This document shows, one piece after another, positions 24,975-33,618 of a stretch of DNA of 39,228 nucleotides (position 1 is its first letter; each line of letters starts with the position of its first letter). Source of the DNA: Bryobacteraceae bacterium. Lineage in GTDB: Bacteria; Acidobacteriota; Terriglobia; Bryobacterales; Bryobacteraceae. The position numbers and the translations under genes are program-made. The stretch lies in the NCBI GenBank assembly GCA_025927575.1, contig JAICLJ010000025.1:1-39228 (forward strand), given 5' to 3'. Under the pieces are notes generated by a model. It did not search any database and was not told where the DNA came from. It saw only the letters and a list, made by a program, of their open reading frames with translations.

Positions 24975-25270
24975 CTAGAAGGCTGCAAAGACGAAGCGAC
25001 GCTCATCGTCACTTTCGTTAAGCACGGCGCCCGGCATGTGCTCACTGTTCGGATCAAACCAAAGGACACAGTCAATCCGCCGCTTTTCGTATCCGATCTG
25101 CCCTTCAGCGATACTCGGAGTCTGGAAACCGAGACATAACGATCTCAGATCCCGAACGTCAATAGTAAGTCGATTCCGAGGCGATAAGGGTCCCGACAAA
25201 GTGACTTATGCAACATGTGTGACCGATAACTTCACGTGTCCTCAGTTGTTCCAGTAGAAGCCGTGCACGT
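24975..25270 (-). other. Unrecognised open stretch, possible gene remnant
   Basis: A minus-strand frame stays open for nearly 100 codons with ordinary protein composition (ARLLLEQLRTREVIGH, then GQIGYEKRRIDCVLWFDPN) and ends ERRFVFAAF before TAG. There is no ATG with a ribosome site; the only in-frame starts are TTG or internal. It could be the tail of a decayed gene. I recognise no family. Confidence 0.2.
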
Positions 25271-25563
25271 CATTTGCGAAACAGATAAGCTCACCTGAGT
25301 GGATAGCTCTCGCCCGAGACAAGCCTGATTCCTGTGTAATTTCACTCCGGATTGGCCCTGATTTCCGCAATAACTGTTTCATTGAGGAGTTTCACTCTTA
25401 ATCAATGCCCTCTAAAGCGTGCAGTCTAGCAGAATATTGCTGCCAGCGGCTGTTGGATAGAACACTGCTAAAACCTCATCAAGCGGCATAGCTTAAAAAA
25501 CAGCCAAACTCGATCAATCCATGCCGCCCAGTCACTGTCGTAAATCTATGTTCAGAAGTATAG

Positions 25564-25719
25564 ACAGGCGTACGCTTTCCGGCTATAGTGGACGAACTGC
25601 CATTCTTGTTTAGCTTGTCGCACGGGCCAAATGACTTTTCCGATGACCGACTTGCCCCTCTGGAACGGTGCAAACAGGTTACTGGGGTGCAACTTTCCAT
25701 TACTACCTCCATTCAATAA
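25564..25719 (+). pseudogene. Possible leucine-rich-repeat remnant
   Basis: A 51-codon open stretch between stops, without a start codon of its own, reads VDELPFLFSLSHG, then NDFSDDRLAPLERCKQVTGV, then QLSITTSI. The pattern of a D-L-x-x-L helix followed by V-x-x-V-x-L-S-x-T is like one repeat of the leucine-rich repeats common in planctomycete and acidobacterial proteins. In the next frame after 25720, SLDVRNLGELEHPGDNVV has a similar flavour, suggesting a frameshifted relic. The similarity is weak. Confidence 0.27.
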
Positions 25720-26015
25720 ACGCGGTTGGCACGTGCCTCAGTTGGGATGTGGCGGATCCGGGATCGCGACCTACGAATCGCTTGATGTTCGCAATCTCGG
25801 CGAGTTAGAGCATCCGGGTGATAATGTTGTTCCCGAATTGCAGATCCGATTTGTCCTTGAATTAGGGCGAGCTATTTCCACGTTAAGACTCGCGATCTGT
25901 TTGCGGTTGGGGTCCGATGGCGAAGCGCAGACGTCACTTTCCATGTGACGTTCAAGAGAGTGGAACGATTCGTGCCTGCATAGACAAATTTACGCAAACG
26001 CATCGGAGGAGCAAA

Positions 26016-27056
26016 GTGAACGCGATCGATAAAGTGACATCCTGTGAACAGGCATCCGCCCCTTTAGCTAACTTTACGATCCCTCTGCAATTTACGATCT
26101 CGATCGGTTCTCCCACGTTGGAGGCGCCAACTGTGGGAGAGCAACGTTTACTCGCCGGGGTCGAAGCGGCCGAAATCGAAGCCAAGGCTGTCCCAGCAAC
26201 GGATTTCGACCTTCGCCGCGCTATCGCCGCCTACATTCCACTGCTAAACGCGTCGTACCAACTTGCGGCGCAGACACCGTTCCAGTTGCCGGCCGGTTAC
26301 ACGCGCTTGACAGACGTTCGCGTGAGCGGTATAGAAGCTTTGGATGTGGAAGCAACGCTTACGCCAGAACAACAGCGGGCCGTCGAGCACGACAGGAAAG
26401 CACTGATTCAGGGAGCGATCGACGAATCGACTGAGGCTGTCGCCGACCCTTCCGCGTTCGGGTTTGTGGTCAGGGAAGAAGCGACCGGGGCCATCCTGAT
26501 CTCAATCAGGGGCACTCAGACCCCGGCCGAGTGGCTAGCGGACTTCACTCCTGTTCCCGTTCCATTCTTCGAATCACCCAGTATGGGTCTTGTGCATGTC
26601 GGCTTTGCCGTTTTCTATCGCAAAGTGAAGAGGAGCATTCAGGCTGCTCTCAAAGACATCGGCTCCGCTACCCGCATTACAGTACTGGGTCACAGCTTGG
26701 GCGGCGCTATGGCCGTTCTCTGCGCTGCAGATATCGAACGCAATATAGGCAAAACCAACATCGACGTGTGTACTTTTGGTGGGCCAAGGGCCGGCAAAAT
26801 AGATTTTCGAATCCATTTCAACAAAGAAATCTCGAAGTGCTTCCGTGTCGTTAACGCACTCGACATCGTTCCGCACGTTCCCACCGTGATTACCGGGTGG
26901 AATCACGTCGGTGTCGAAATTGGAGTTAACGGTAAAGGGGGGTCTAGCGCCCACAGTCTGGACTCCTATCTCGATGGGTTGGCCAAGATCTCTCAAGGAG
27001 GAGCCAACGAAGCACCGGGTTTGTCTGGACAGCCTATGAGCATACGGCTTCTTTAG
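26016..27056 (+). CDS. Class 3 lipase-like alpha/beta hydrolase, cytoplasmic
   Basis: This 346-residue protein starts at GTG 26016, chosen because GGAGGAG sits six bases upstream; an ATG at 25917 would add 33 Arg-rich residues without a ribosome site. It belongs to the Lipase_3 (fungal-lipase-like) group: ILISIRGTQTPAEWLADF supplies the oxyanion RGT, GHSLGG carries the nucleophile Ser227, NALDIVPHVP the acid Asp283, and WNHVGVEI the His297. The triad is complete. There is no signal peptide, lipobox or membrane segment, so the enzyme should stay in the cytoplasm or leave by a dedicated route; phospholipid hydrolysis would then damage the cell's own membrane. N-terminal residues 20-33 (FTIPLQFTISIGSP) recur in the neighbouring protease-nuclease. 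The gap to that gene is 111 bp, same strand. Confidence 0.88.
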   Translation: MNAIDKVTSCEQASAPLANFTIPLQFTISIGSPTLEAPTVGEQRLLAGVEAAEIEAKAVPATDFDLRRAIAAYIPLLNASYQLAAQTPFQLPAGYTRLTDVRVSGIEALDVEATLTPEQQRAVEHDRKALIQGAIDESTEAVADPSAFGFVVREEATGAILISIRGTQTPAEWLADFTPVPVPFFESPSMGLVHVGFAVFYRKVKRSIQAALKDIGSATRITVLGHSLGGAMAVLCAADIERNIGKTNIDVCTFGGPRAGKIDFRIHFNKEISKCFRVVNALDIVPHVPTVITGWNHVGVEIGVNGKGGSSAHSLDSYLDGLAKISQGGANEAPGLSGQPMSIRLL

Positions 27057-27167
27057 CAGCCCCGGTCCTCAGTATCAAACCGGCATTATCCAGCAACACG
27101 ATATATTCCGCTATGTTCCCCGGTTCGTGTTTATGAAAACTAGTTGATGATTTCTTGGAAGGAATCC

Positions 27168-29387
27168 ATGGACGCTCTGGAAAAAGCTAAACGCCTGAAA
27201 GACATGCTGAATCAGATTGCCCCCGCGGGTATCGAATCAATCGCCAAGCCACCGCGAGAGGAAACCGCGTTCGCTCTCGAAGCGACCGGCCCTGTCGTCG
27301 ACCATGGTGCCCACGCCGAATCCGGTTTACACAAACTCGCCCAGAACCGCCACGACGATCTTACGCAGCCTGAACTGTTTGCGTTGGAAGCCATCGTCAT
27401 GCCGCAAAACCGGCCGGTGGTGTTCGTTCGAGGTAATTCCTACGATGACGCGCCGGATCCGTGGTCCAAACTCAATCCCGTCGCGATCAAGTCCGGCCTC
27501 TCCGCCCTCTTTCCTAAAATCGGACGGATCGAACTCCCGCTGAACCCGCTAATCGCCTACGGCGGCACTGGTTTCGTCGTCGGCGACGGCCTGCTCATGA
27601 CCAACCGCCACGTGGCGCAGTTGTTCTCGCGCGGCCTGGGCATGACCATCCGTTACCAGATCGGCGGCTCCGTGGTCGATTTCAAGCGCCAGATCGATAC
27701 GCCCGACGACGATCACACCGCAGTGCTCAAGGTCACCGGCGTTGCGATGATTCACCCCTTCTGGGACATGGCCTTGCTCCGGGTCGATGGGCTGCCGGCC
27801 ACCGGCGCACTGCCGCTCTCCGTCAGCGCGCCGGAGGACCTGCTGGGCCGCGACATCATCGTGGTCGGCTACCCTGCGAGAGACTCCCGCAGCGGCCTCG
27901 ATGTGCAGGACCGCATCTTTGGTGGCCAGTACAACATCAAGCGACTCCAGCCCGGCAGGGTGCGGCCGCGAGTCAGAATCGCGAGCTTCGAAAACACCGT
28001 GAATGCCATGACCCACGACGCCTCCACTCTCGGCGGCAATTCCGGTTCCGCCATTATCGATCTCCAGACTGGACAGGTGGTGGCTCTGCACTTCGCGGGC
28101 GAATATCTGAAGGCCAACTATGCCGTGCCAATGTATGAACTGTCGCGCGATCGCCGCGTGGCGCCCCTATTGAATTTCCAGGGAAGCGTCAGTTTCACCA
28201 ACGACTGGGAAGCGGCGTGGCGCAGCACCGAAGACGAAGCTCCGAAGCCTGCTGCCGCAGGAGCCGCTGCCGCACCGTCGGGCTCGGCGCCCGCCGCTCC
28301 GCTGCAATCCCCCTCCGCGCCCGCGCAGGCCGTATCCGCGCCGGCTGCCGGACAAGTGGCCTCGTGGACCATCCCGGTGCACATCAGCGTATCCGTCGGG
28401 AAGCCGGTCGTAGCCGGTCAGCCCGCTCTGGCGGCCGCCGCGCCTGCTCCCGTCGAAGTCAAATCCGAAGAGCGCGTGGTGGTCGACCAGGACTACAGCG
28501 ACCGCCCCGGCTACGATCCCGATTTCCTCGAGACGATCTCAGTTCCGCTCCCCACGCTCCGTGCCACCATGGAGAATGACACCGCCGTGGTGGCATCCGA
28601 TGAGCGCAAGAACGGCAACCGGTTCGAGCTCGCCTACTACCACTACAGCGTGTACATGAACAAGCGCCGCCGCACCGCCTGGTTCTCCGCCGCCAATATA
28701 GACGGTGATCACCGCCCAAACATCGGCAAGCGCCAGGGAGACCGCTGGTACCGGGATCCCCGGATCGATGAGAGCGAGCAACTCGGACAGGAGGCCTTCG
28801 AAAGCGGCATTGATCGTGGTCATCTCACGCGCCGCGAGGACACCGCCTGGGGCAGGAACGTCAAAGAGGCGACCGCCGCCAATAATGACACGTTCCATTT
28901 CACCAACTGCTCGCTCCAGGCCTCGGCTTTCAATAGGGGCAAAGATCGATGGCAGGGCCTCGAACAGTTCCTGCTGGAGCAGCACGTCAAGCCCGACAAA
29001 CGCCGCATGATGGTCATCACCGGACCGCTCTTCTCCAACAGCGACCCGATCTATAAGAACGAGAAGATGGACTACTCCGTCCGCTGCCCGTTGAAGTTCT
29101 GGAAGGTCTGCGTGCTCATCCGAGCTGACGGTACGCCCTCTGCGACCGGCTTCATCCTCGCCCAGGAGGAAATCCAGCAGCTGCCGGGCTTCGAAGAGGC
29201 CTTCGACGTGGGCGCGGCGCAGATCAAGATCAGCGATCTCGAGAAACGTACCGGCCTCAAGTTCGGCGAACTCAGCAAGCACGACCATTTCGCCGAGGGC
29301 GGCACACCCGGCAGCATCGAGGCGCCCATAGCCGGCGTCACTGAGAACATCCGGCCGATCCGCTCGAACAGCGAGATCGTGGTTTAG
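27168..29387 (+). CDS. Trypsin-like protease fused to DNA/RNA non-specific endonuclease
   Basis: This 739-residue two-enzyme protein starts at ATG 27168 with GGAAGGA four bases before it; in-frame starts at 27144/27147 lack one. Residues 1-110 are an unrecognised helical leader. Residues 120-345 are a trypsin-fold protease: GGTGFVVGDGLLMTNRHV with His148, HPFWDMALLRVDG with Asp200, and GGNSGSAII with Ser292. An Ala/Pro-rich linker (about 365-395) leads to WTIPVHISVSVGKP (400-413), a motif shared with the lipase. Residues 440-735 are a NucA/EndoG-type nuclease: DRGHLTRRED with His552 as general base and Asn580 in TNCSLQASAFN as probable metal ligand. Both active sites look intact. There is no signal peptide. 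Third codon positions are strongly G/C, richer than in flanking genes, suggesting transfer. A protease-gated nuclease effector is a reasonable hypothesis. Confidence 0.93.
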   Translation: MDALEKAKRLKDMLNQIAPAGIESIAKPPREETAFALEATGPVVDHGAHAESGLHKLAQNRHDDLTQPELFALEAIVMPQNRPVVFVRGNSYDDAPDPWSKLNPVAIKSGLSALFPKIGRIELPLNPLIAYGGTGFVVGDGLLMTNRHVAQLFSRGLGMTIRYQIGGSVVDFKRQIDTPDDDHTAVLKVTGVAMIHPFWDMALLRVDGLPATGALPLSVSAPEDLLGRDIIVVGYPARDSRSGLDVQDRIFGGQYNIKRLQPGRVRPRVRIASFENTVNAMTHDASTLGGNSGSAIIDLQTGQVVALHFAGEYLKANYAVPMYELSRDRRVAPLLNFQGSVSFTNDWEAAWRSTEDEAPKPAAAGAAAAPSGSAPAAPLQSPSAPAQAVSAPAAGQVASWTIPVHISVSVGKPVVAGQPALAAAAPAPVEVKSEERVVVDQDYSDRPGYDPDFLETISVPLPTLRATMENDTAVVASDERKNGNRFELAYYHYSVYMNKRRRTAWFSAANIDGDHRPNIGKRQGDRWYRDPRIDESEQLGQEAFESGIDRGHLTRREDTAWGRNVKEATAANNDTFHFTNCSLQASAFNRGKDRWQGLEQFLLEQHVKPDKRRMMVITGPLFSNSDPIYKNEKMDYSVRCPLKFWKVCVLIRADGTPSATGFILAQEEIQQLPGFEEAFDVGAAQIKISDLEKRTGLKFGELSKHDHFAEGGTPGSIEAPIAGVTENIRPIRSNSEIVV

Positions 29388-29507
29388 CCGAGGTCCGAGC
29401 CATGGACAGCCGCCATCATCGGCAGGGCGGCTTAGTGGCGCGCAGACGCGTCGGCGCGGGATTCTCGGCGGAGGCAGCACGCATCCAAGTAAATCTTCAT
29501 TTGCTTC

Positions 29508-30596
<1,089 letters not shown>

Positions 30597-30658
30597 GTCT
30601 CCGCCGTTGCTCACGTACCGCAATTCGTAGTTATCCTGAGTAGGGAAGATCGAAACTT

Positions 30659-31621
30659 ATGGTGAAAAACACCGGGAATCGAGCCGCCGCAGCGCCGGAC
30701 CGAATGCATGAACTAAACGCTGAGTTAGCCTCAAAGGTTGCTCGGCACACCGGCTCGGCAGAGAAGGTGGCAACCGCCATCCCTCGCTTGACCTTGCACC
30801 GGAGAACCGCTCCGAGGGGTGGGTGCCCCGTTACCTATGAGCCGAGCGTGATTGTGATCCCGCAAGGTCGAAAGCAGGTACAGATTGGTGGTGAGACACT
30901 GACCTACGATTCATCCCGGTATCTGCTCACGTCCGTCGATCTGCCAACTGTGGCCAGTGTGGTCGAAGCAAGCGAGCAAGCACCCTGCTTTGCGGTCAAC
31001 CTGAAGCTTGACATCTCGATCGTTCGTGAGTTTCTCAGCCGAGATGAGTTCCACCTGCTCGACGACTCGCCCGACAGCCCCGCAATGTCCACCGGTCCGG
31101 TGACGTCGGAGTTCCTCAGCGCCTGGTGTCGTTTGCTCGATCTCCTTTCAAAGCCTGAGGACATCCCGTTTCTGAGTGGGTTCATCGAACGCGAGATCAT
31201 GTATCGAATCCTGCGTGGACCGGAGGGGGCGCGATTACGAGCAATCGCCACGTTAGGAGACCAGAGTCACCGCACGGCCAAAGCAATCGCCTGGATCAAG
31301 GCAAACTATGCGAGACCCCTTCGGGTTGAAGAACTGGCACAAGTTGCCGGCATGGCGGTTTCCACTCTTCACCACCACTTTCGCGCGCTCACGGCAATGA
31401 GTCCCCTTCAGTACCAGAAGCAAATTCGATTGCAGGCGGCCCGAGCGCGGATGCTCGCCGATGATCTGGACGCCGCGACGGTCGCCTTTGAGGTGGGATA
31501 CGAAAGTGCGAGTCAATTTAATCGAGAATACAGCCGCTTGTTTGGCCAACCGCCTATCCGCGATGTTCGGATCCTGCGTTCGCCAGGCGCTCCGAAACTT
31601 GAATTGGCCACCACGGCGTAG
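30659..31621 (+). CDS. AraC-family transcriptional regulator
   Basis: This 320-residue regulator has an N-terminal AraC_N-type sensor (about 40-200), with PSVIVIPQGRKQVQIGGETL and a strand-rich jelly-roll pattern. The C-terminal DNA-binding domain (about 205-305) has two helix-turn-helix units: LRVEELAQVAGMAVSTLHHHF and AATVAFEVGYESASQFNREY, followed by the usual SRLFGQPP. A linker helix (HRTAKAIAWIKANYARP) precedes them. AraC_N regulators typically control neighbouring oxidoreductase genes. The ATG at 30659 is the upstream-most sensible start. It probably binds the direct repeat in the divergent gap and regulates the aldo/keto reductase and itself; the ligand is unknown. Confidence 0.94.
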   Translation: MVKNTGNRAAAAPDRMHELNAELASKVARHTGSAEKVATAIPRLTLHRRTAPRGGCPVTYEPSVIVIPQGRKQVQIGGETLTYDSSRYLLTSVDLPTVASVVEASEQAPCFAVNLKLDISIVREFLSRDEFHLLDDSPDSPAMSTGPVTSEFLSAWCRLLDLLSKPEDIPFLSGFIEREIMYRILRGPEGARLRAIATLGDQSHRTAKAIAWIKANYARPLRVEELAQVAGMAVSTLHHHFRALTAMSPLQYQKQIRLQAARARMLADDLDAATVAFEVGYESASQFNREYSRLFGQPPIRDVRILRSPGAPKLELATTA

Positions 31622-31633
31622 CCAGGTGTCTCA

Positions 31634-31889
31634 GTGAGGTTTGGGCCGTCGGCATCGAATCAAAACAAGTCACTGTTTCGGCTTGGTCGATTATTCCCTG
31701 ACGCTTTGCCAAGATGCGAACGAAAGCTCCCCAATCTTTCCCGGCGCTACAAAACGGGTTCATCGAAACTTCGAGGATCCACCGCCGCAATCAGTCGGGT
31801 CAGAGGCAGAGCGCGTCACGATCTTCCGGCGTGTACGCGATCAAATCCACGACTACTTAAGATTCTTTTCAGAAGGTAAGAGTGCATAA
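31634..31889 (+). pseudogene. arsC: Arsenate reductase (LMW-phosphatase-type ArsC) relic
   Basis: The plus frame from about 31641 reads VDYSLTLCQDANESSPIFPG, then KRVHRNFEDPPP, then SEAERVTIFRRVRDQIHDYL. This matches the C-terminal half of thioredoxin-coupled arsenate reductases, which have a V-C-D-x-A-x-E-x-C-P-x-F-P-G block, an H-W-x-F-x-D-P-A block and an F-R-x-V-R-D-x-I helix. The relic has Ser instead of the conserved Cys before Pro and Arg instead of Trp. The P-loop with the active-site Cys is missing because the reading frame begins right after the AraC stop. Part of the preceding helix (EVWAVGIES) can be read in another frame from about 31634, so a frameshift also occurred. It is a decayed gene, next to an intact metal-efflux operon. 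Confidence 0.72.
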
Positions 31890-31987
31890 GTGTGATCGTA
31901 GGTGATCTGTTCGGGAACGGGCAGGAGGGCGGGGAAGCGGCTATAGTTAAATGGAGCCAGCCCTTCAGCCGGCATTATCGGATCGCA

Positions 31988-32284
31988 ATGCTAGTTTGGT
32001 CCAAATTGCTCAGCCTTGCAGCTCTCTGTTTATTGCTGAGCGCGGCGTTGGATCTCATCGCTGTCGATATGCTTGGGGCTTTTTGGCAGGATAAGGCGAC
32101 CGTGCAAAACGAGTTGCAAGGAAGCTGTTCCCAAGACGATTGCTTCTGCTGCTCGCCGACGGCCATTCCTGCGATCCACGTGGTGCTCTCACCAACGTTG
32201 ATCATGACCGCGACCGTTCCGTTGATAGTCGTTGACGCGCCGGCCGTTCCACTTGATCCTCTTTTCCACCCTCCTCGCGCGTAG
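31988..32284 (+). CDS. Small Cys-rich membrane/secreted protein upstream of efflux operon
   Basis: This 98-residue protein begins MLVWSKLLSLAALCLLLSAA, a signal peptide or membrane anchor. A GTG at 31892 would add 32 residues but would bury that segment inside the chain. After it comes a Cys cluster, CSQDDCFCC (Cys47, 52, 54, 55), well placed for binding a soft metal. The tail is hydrophobic and Pro-rich and ends DPLFHPPRA. No family is recognised. It precedes the TolC-like gene by 44 bases on the same strand, so it is probably part of the efflux operon, acting as a periplasmic metal-binding or sensing peptide. That role is inferred from position and the cysteines only. Confidence 0.6.
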   Translation: MLVWSKLLSLAALCLLLSAALDLIAVDMLGAFWQDKATVQNELQGSCSQDDCFCCSPTAIPAIHVVLSPTLIMTATVPLIVVDAPAVPLDPLFHPPRA

Positions 32285-32328
32285 CCGCAGTTCCAAAAGT
32301 TTTCATTCAAATTTTAAGGGAGTTGTGT

Positions 32329-33618
32329 ATGTATCGACAGGCGCTCGCCCTGTCGGCCGGCCTGTGCCTATTTATGGCGACGGCGTGGCCGCAGGCGGTA
32401 TTGTCTGCCTTGACGCCGGATCAACTCGTCGAGGCAGCAATTGCAAGGAATCGTAATTTTCTTTCGTTGAAAGAGCGGATTGCCGAGGCCCAGGGATTAC
32501 TCAAACAGGCACGCGTCGGACCAGGTGACACCCTAGAATTCAACGGGCTTGCCGGCCAACCGTTCGGAAACGCGGCGGAGGACAGCTTCAGTCTCAGCTA
32601 TTCGCACACATTTGAAACGTTCGGCAAGCGAGCTAAACGTGTTGCAGTTGCAGAGCAGGCCGTAGCTCTAGCTCAGGCCGAGTTTGATGACCGCCGCAGA
32701 TCGGTGTCCTTCGCGGTAAGGAGCCGCTATGCCGATGCTGTAGCCGACCAACAGAAACTCGCGGTGCTCGACCGCCTTCTCAATGTGAATCGTGAATACC
32801 TGCGGCTCACGCAAGCGCGTGTAGAGAAGGGAGACGCCGCACCGCTGGAAGCAGACCTGCTACGAGTCGAACTCAACCGCGATGCTGCGCAGCGCATGCT
32901 GACGGAAGGGCGCGTTCGCGATGCCATTCTCCAGTTGAAAGCGGTTGTGGACGTTCCGAGCACCGAGGCGATTTCCTTTTCCTCCTCGCTCAAGCCGCCA
33001 ACGGTTACTTTTGATTTGCCACATCTAAAGTCTTTGGCGCTGGGCAAGCGCCCCGATCTGATTGCGCTCCGCATTGCGGGAGAGCAGGCAGCAAGAGAAA
33101 CCAAATTGGCCGAAGTGGCAACGAAACCCAACATTACGCTCTCAGGGCAGTACTCGCATGCGGATACAGCTTTCGATCAGTTGGGGTTGACGCAAGCCGG
33201 CGCTCTTGTGCCGATTAGAGACCGCAGCGACTCCGTCGGCCTCGGTATTTCTATTCCACTTTCGAGGGCCAGGCGCAATCGCGGCAATATCGAAGCTGCA
33301 ATTGCCCGTCAGTCTGGGGCCGGACTGCGGCGAGGATACCTGGAGAGTGTCATCCCCACTCAGGTCGAAGCCGCTTACCAGCGTTGGCGTGCTGCCCAGA
33401 GTGCGGCTGACGTTTTCACGAAAGATGTCATTGACCAGTCGGAGAAGAATTTAGCTGTTATGCGGCAAGCGTACAACCTTGGTGAGCTTCGCCTGCTCGA
33501 CATCCTTAACGAACAGCGTCGACTACTCGATACCGAGTTGAGCTATATCGACGCGCAAGCAGAATTGTTTCGCTCCTACGCGGAGTTGGAAGAGGCTACC
33601 GGAGGCTCACTGCAATGA
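32329..33618 (+). CDS. czcC: TolC/CzcC-like outer-membrane efflux protein
   Basis: This 429-residue outer-membrane factor starts at ATG 32329 with AAGGGAG six bases upstream; a TTG two codons earlier is less likely. A signal peptide (ALALSAGLCLFMATAWPQAVLS) is followed by LTPDQLVEAAIARN, the usual first helix of the family. Long amphipathic helices alternate in two repeats (LKERIAEAQGLLKQARVG; LRIAGEQAARETKLAEVATK with PNITLSGQYSH) and RLLDILNEQRRLLDTELSYID near the end is typical of the second repeat. It forms the trimeric outer-membrane channel of the tripartite pump. The stop overlaps the adaptor ATG (ATGA), showing tight coupling. Confidence 0.92.
   Translation: MYRQALALSAGLCLFMATAWPQAVLSALTPDQLVEAAIARNRNFLSLKERIAEAQGLLKQARVGPGDTLEFNGLAGQPFGNAAEDSFSLSYSHTFETFGKRAKRVAVAEQAVALAQAEFDDRRRSVSFAVRSRYADAVADQQKLAVLDRLLNVNREYLRLTQARVEKGDAAPLEADLLRVELNRDAAQRMLTEGRVRDAILQLKAVVDVPSTEAISFSSSLKPPTVTFDLPHLKSLALGKRPDLIALRIAGEQAARETKLAEVATKPNITLSGQYSHADTAFDQLGLTQAGALVPIRDRSDSVGLGISIPLSRARRNRGNIEAAIARQSGAGLRRGYLESVIPTQVEAAYQRWRAAQSAADVFTKDVIDQSEKNLAVMRQAYNLGELRLLDILNEQRRLLDTELSYIDAQAELFRSYAELEEATGGSLQ

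Larger units (their letters stand above)
24797..26015. other. Gene-poor region with decayed coding remnants
   Basis: About 1.2 kb holds no complete gene. Short open stretches on both strands overlap and change frame. Two pieces have protein-like composition and are listed separately: 24975-25270 (minus) and 25564-25719 (plus). The rest, including 25271-25563 and 25720-26000, shows no recognisable frame. The plus-strand frame that continues into the lipase gene is open from 25917, but the lipase has a much better start at 26016. The region looks like an erosion zone next to the lipase/nuclease pair. Confidence 0.5.

Noticed and set aside
25631-25948. A 105-codon plus-strand open frame before the lipase
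   Set aside because: Composition is not protein-like throughout, no ribosome site, and it overlaps the better leucine-rich-repeat-like reading in another frame.
25917-26015. N-terminal extension of the lipase from ATG 25917
   Set aside because: No Shine-Dalgarno sequence there, Arg/His-rich residues unlike the rest, and a strong GGAGGAG before GTG 26016.
29437-29460. GC-rich palindromic segment around ACGCGT between the nuclease and aldo/keto reductase genes, a possible bidirectional terminator
   Set aside because: Imperfect arms, no loop and no T-run on either side; not distinguishable from random GC-rich sequence.
28539-29480. A 313-codon open frame on the minus strand opposite the nuclease domain
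   Set aside because: It is a by-product of the strong G/C third-position bias of the plus-strand gene; its product has no motifs and the plus-strand protein has complete catalytic motifs.
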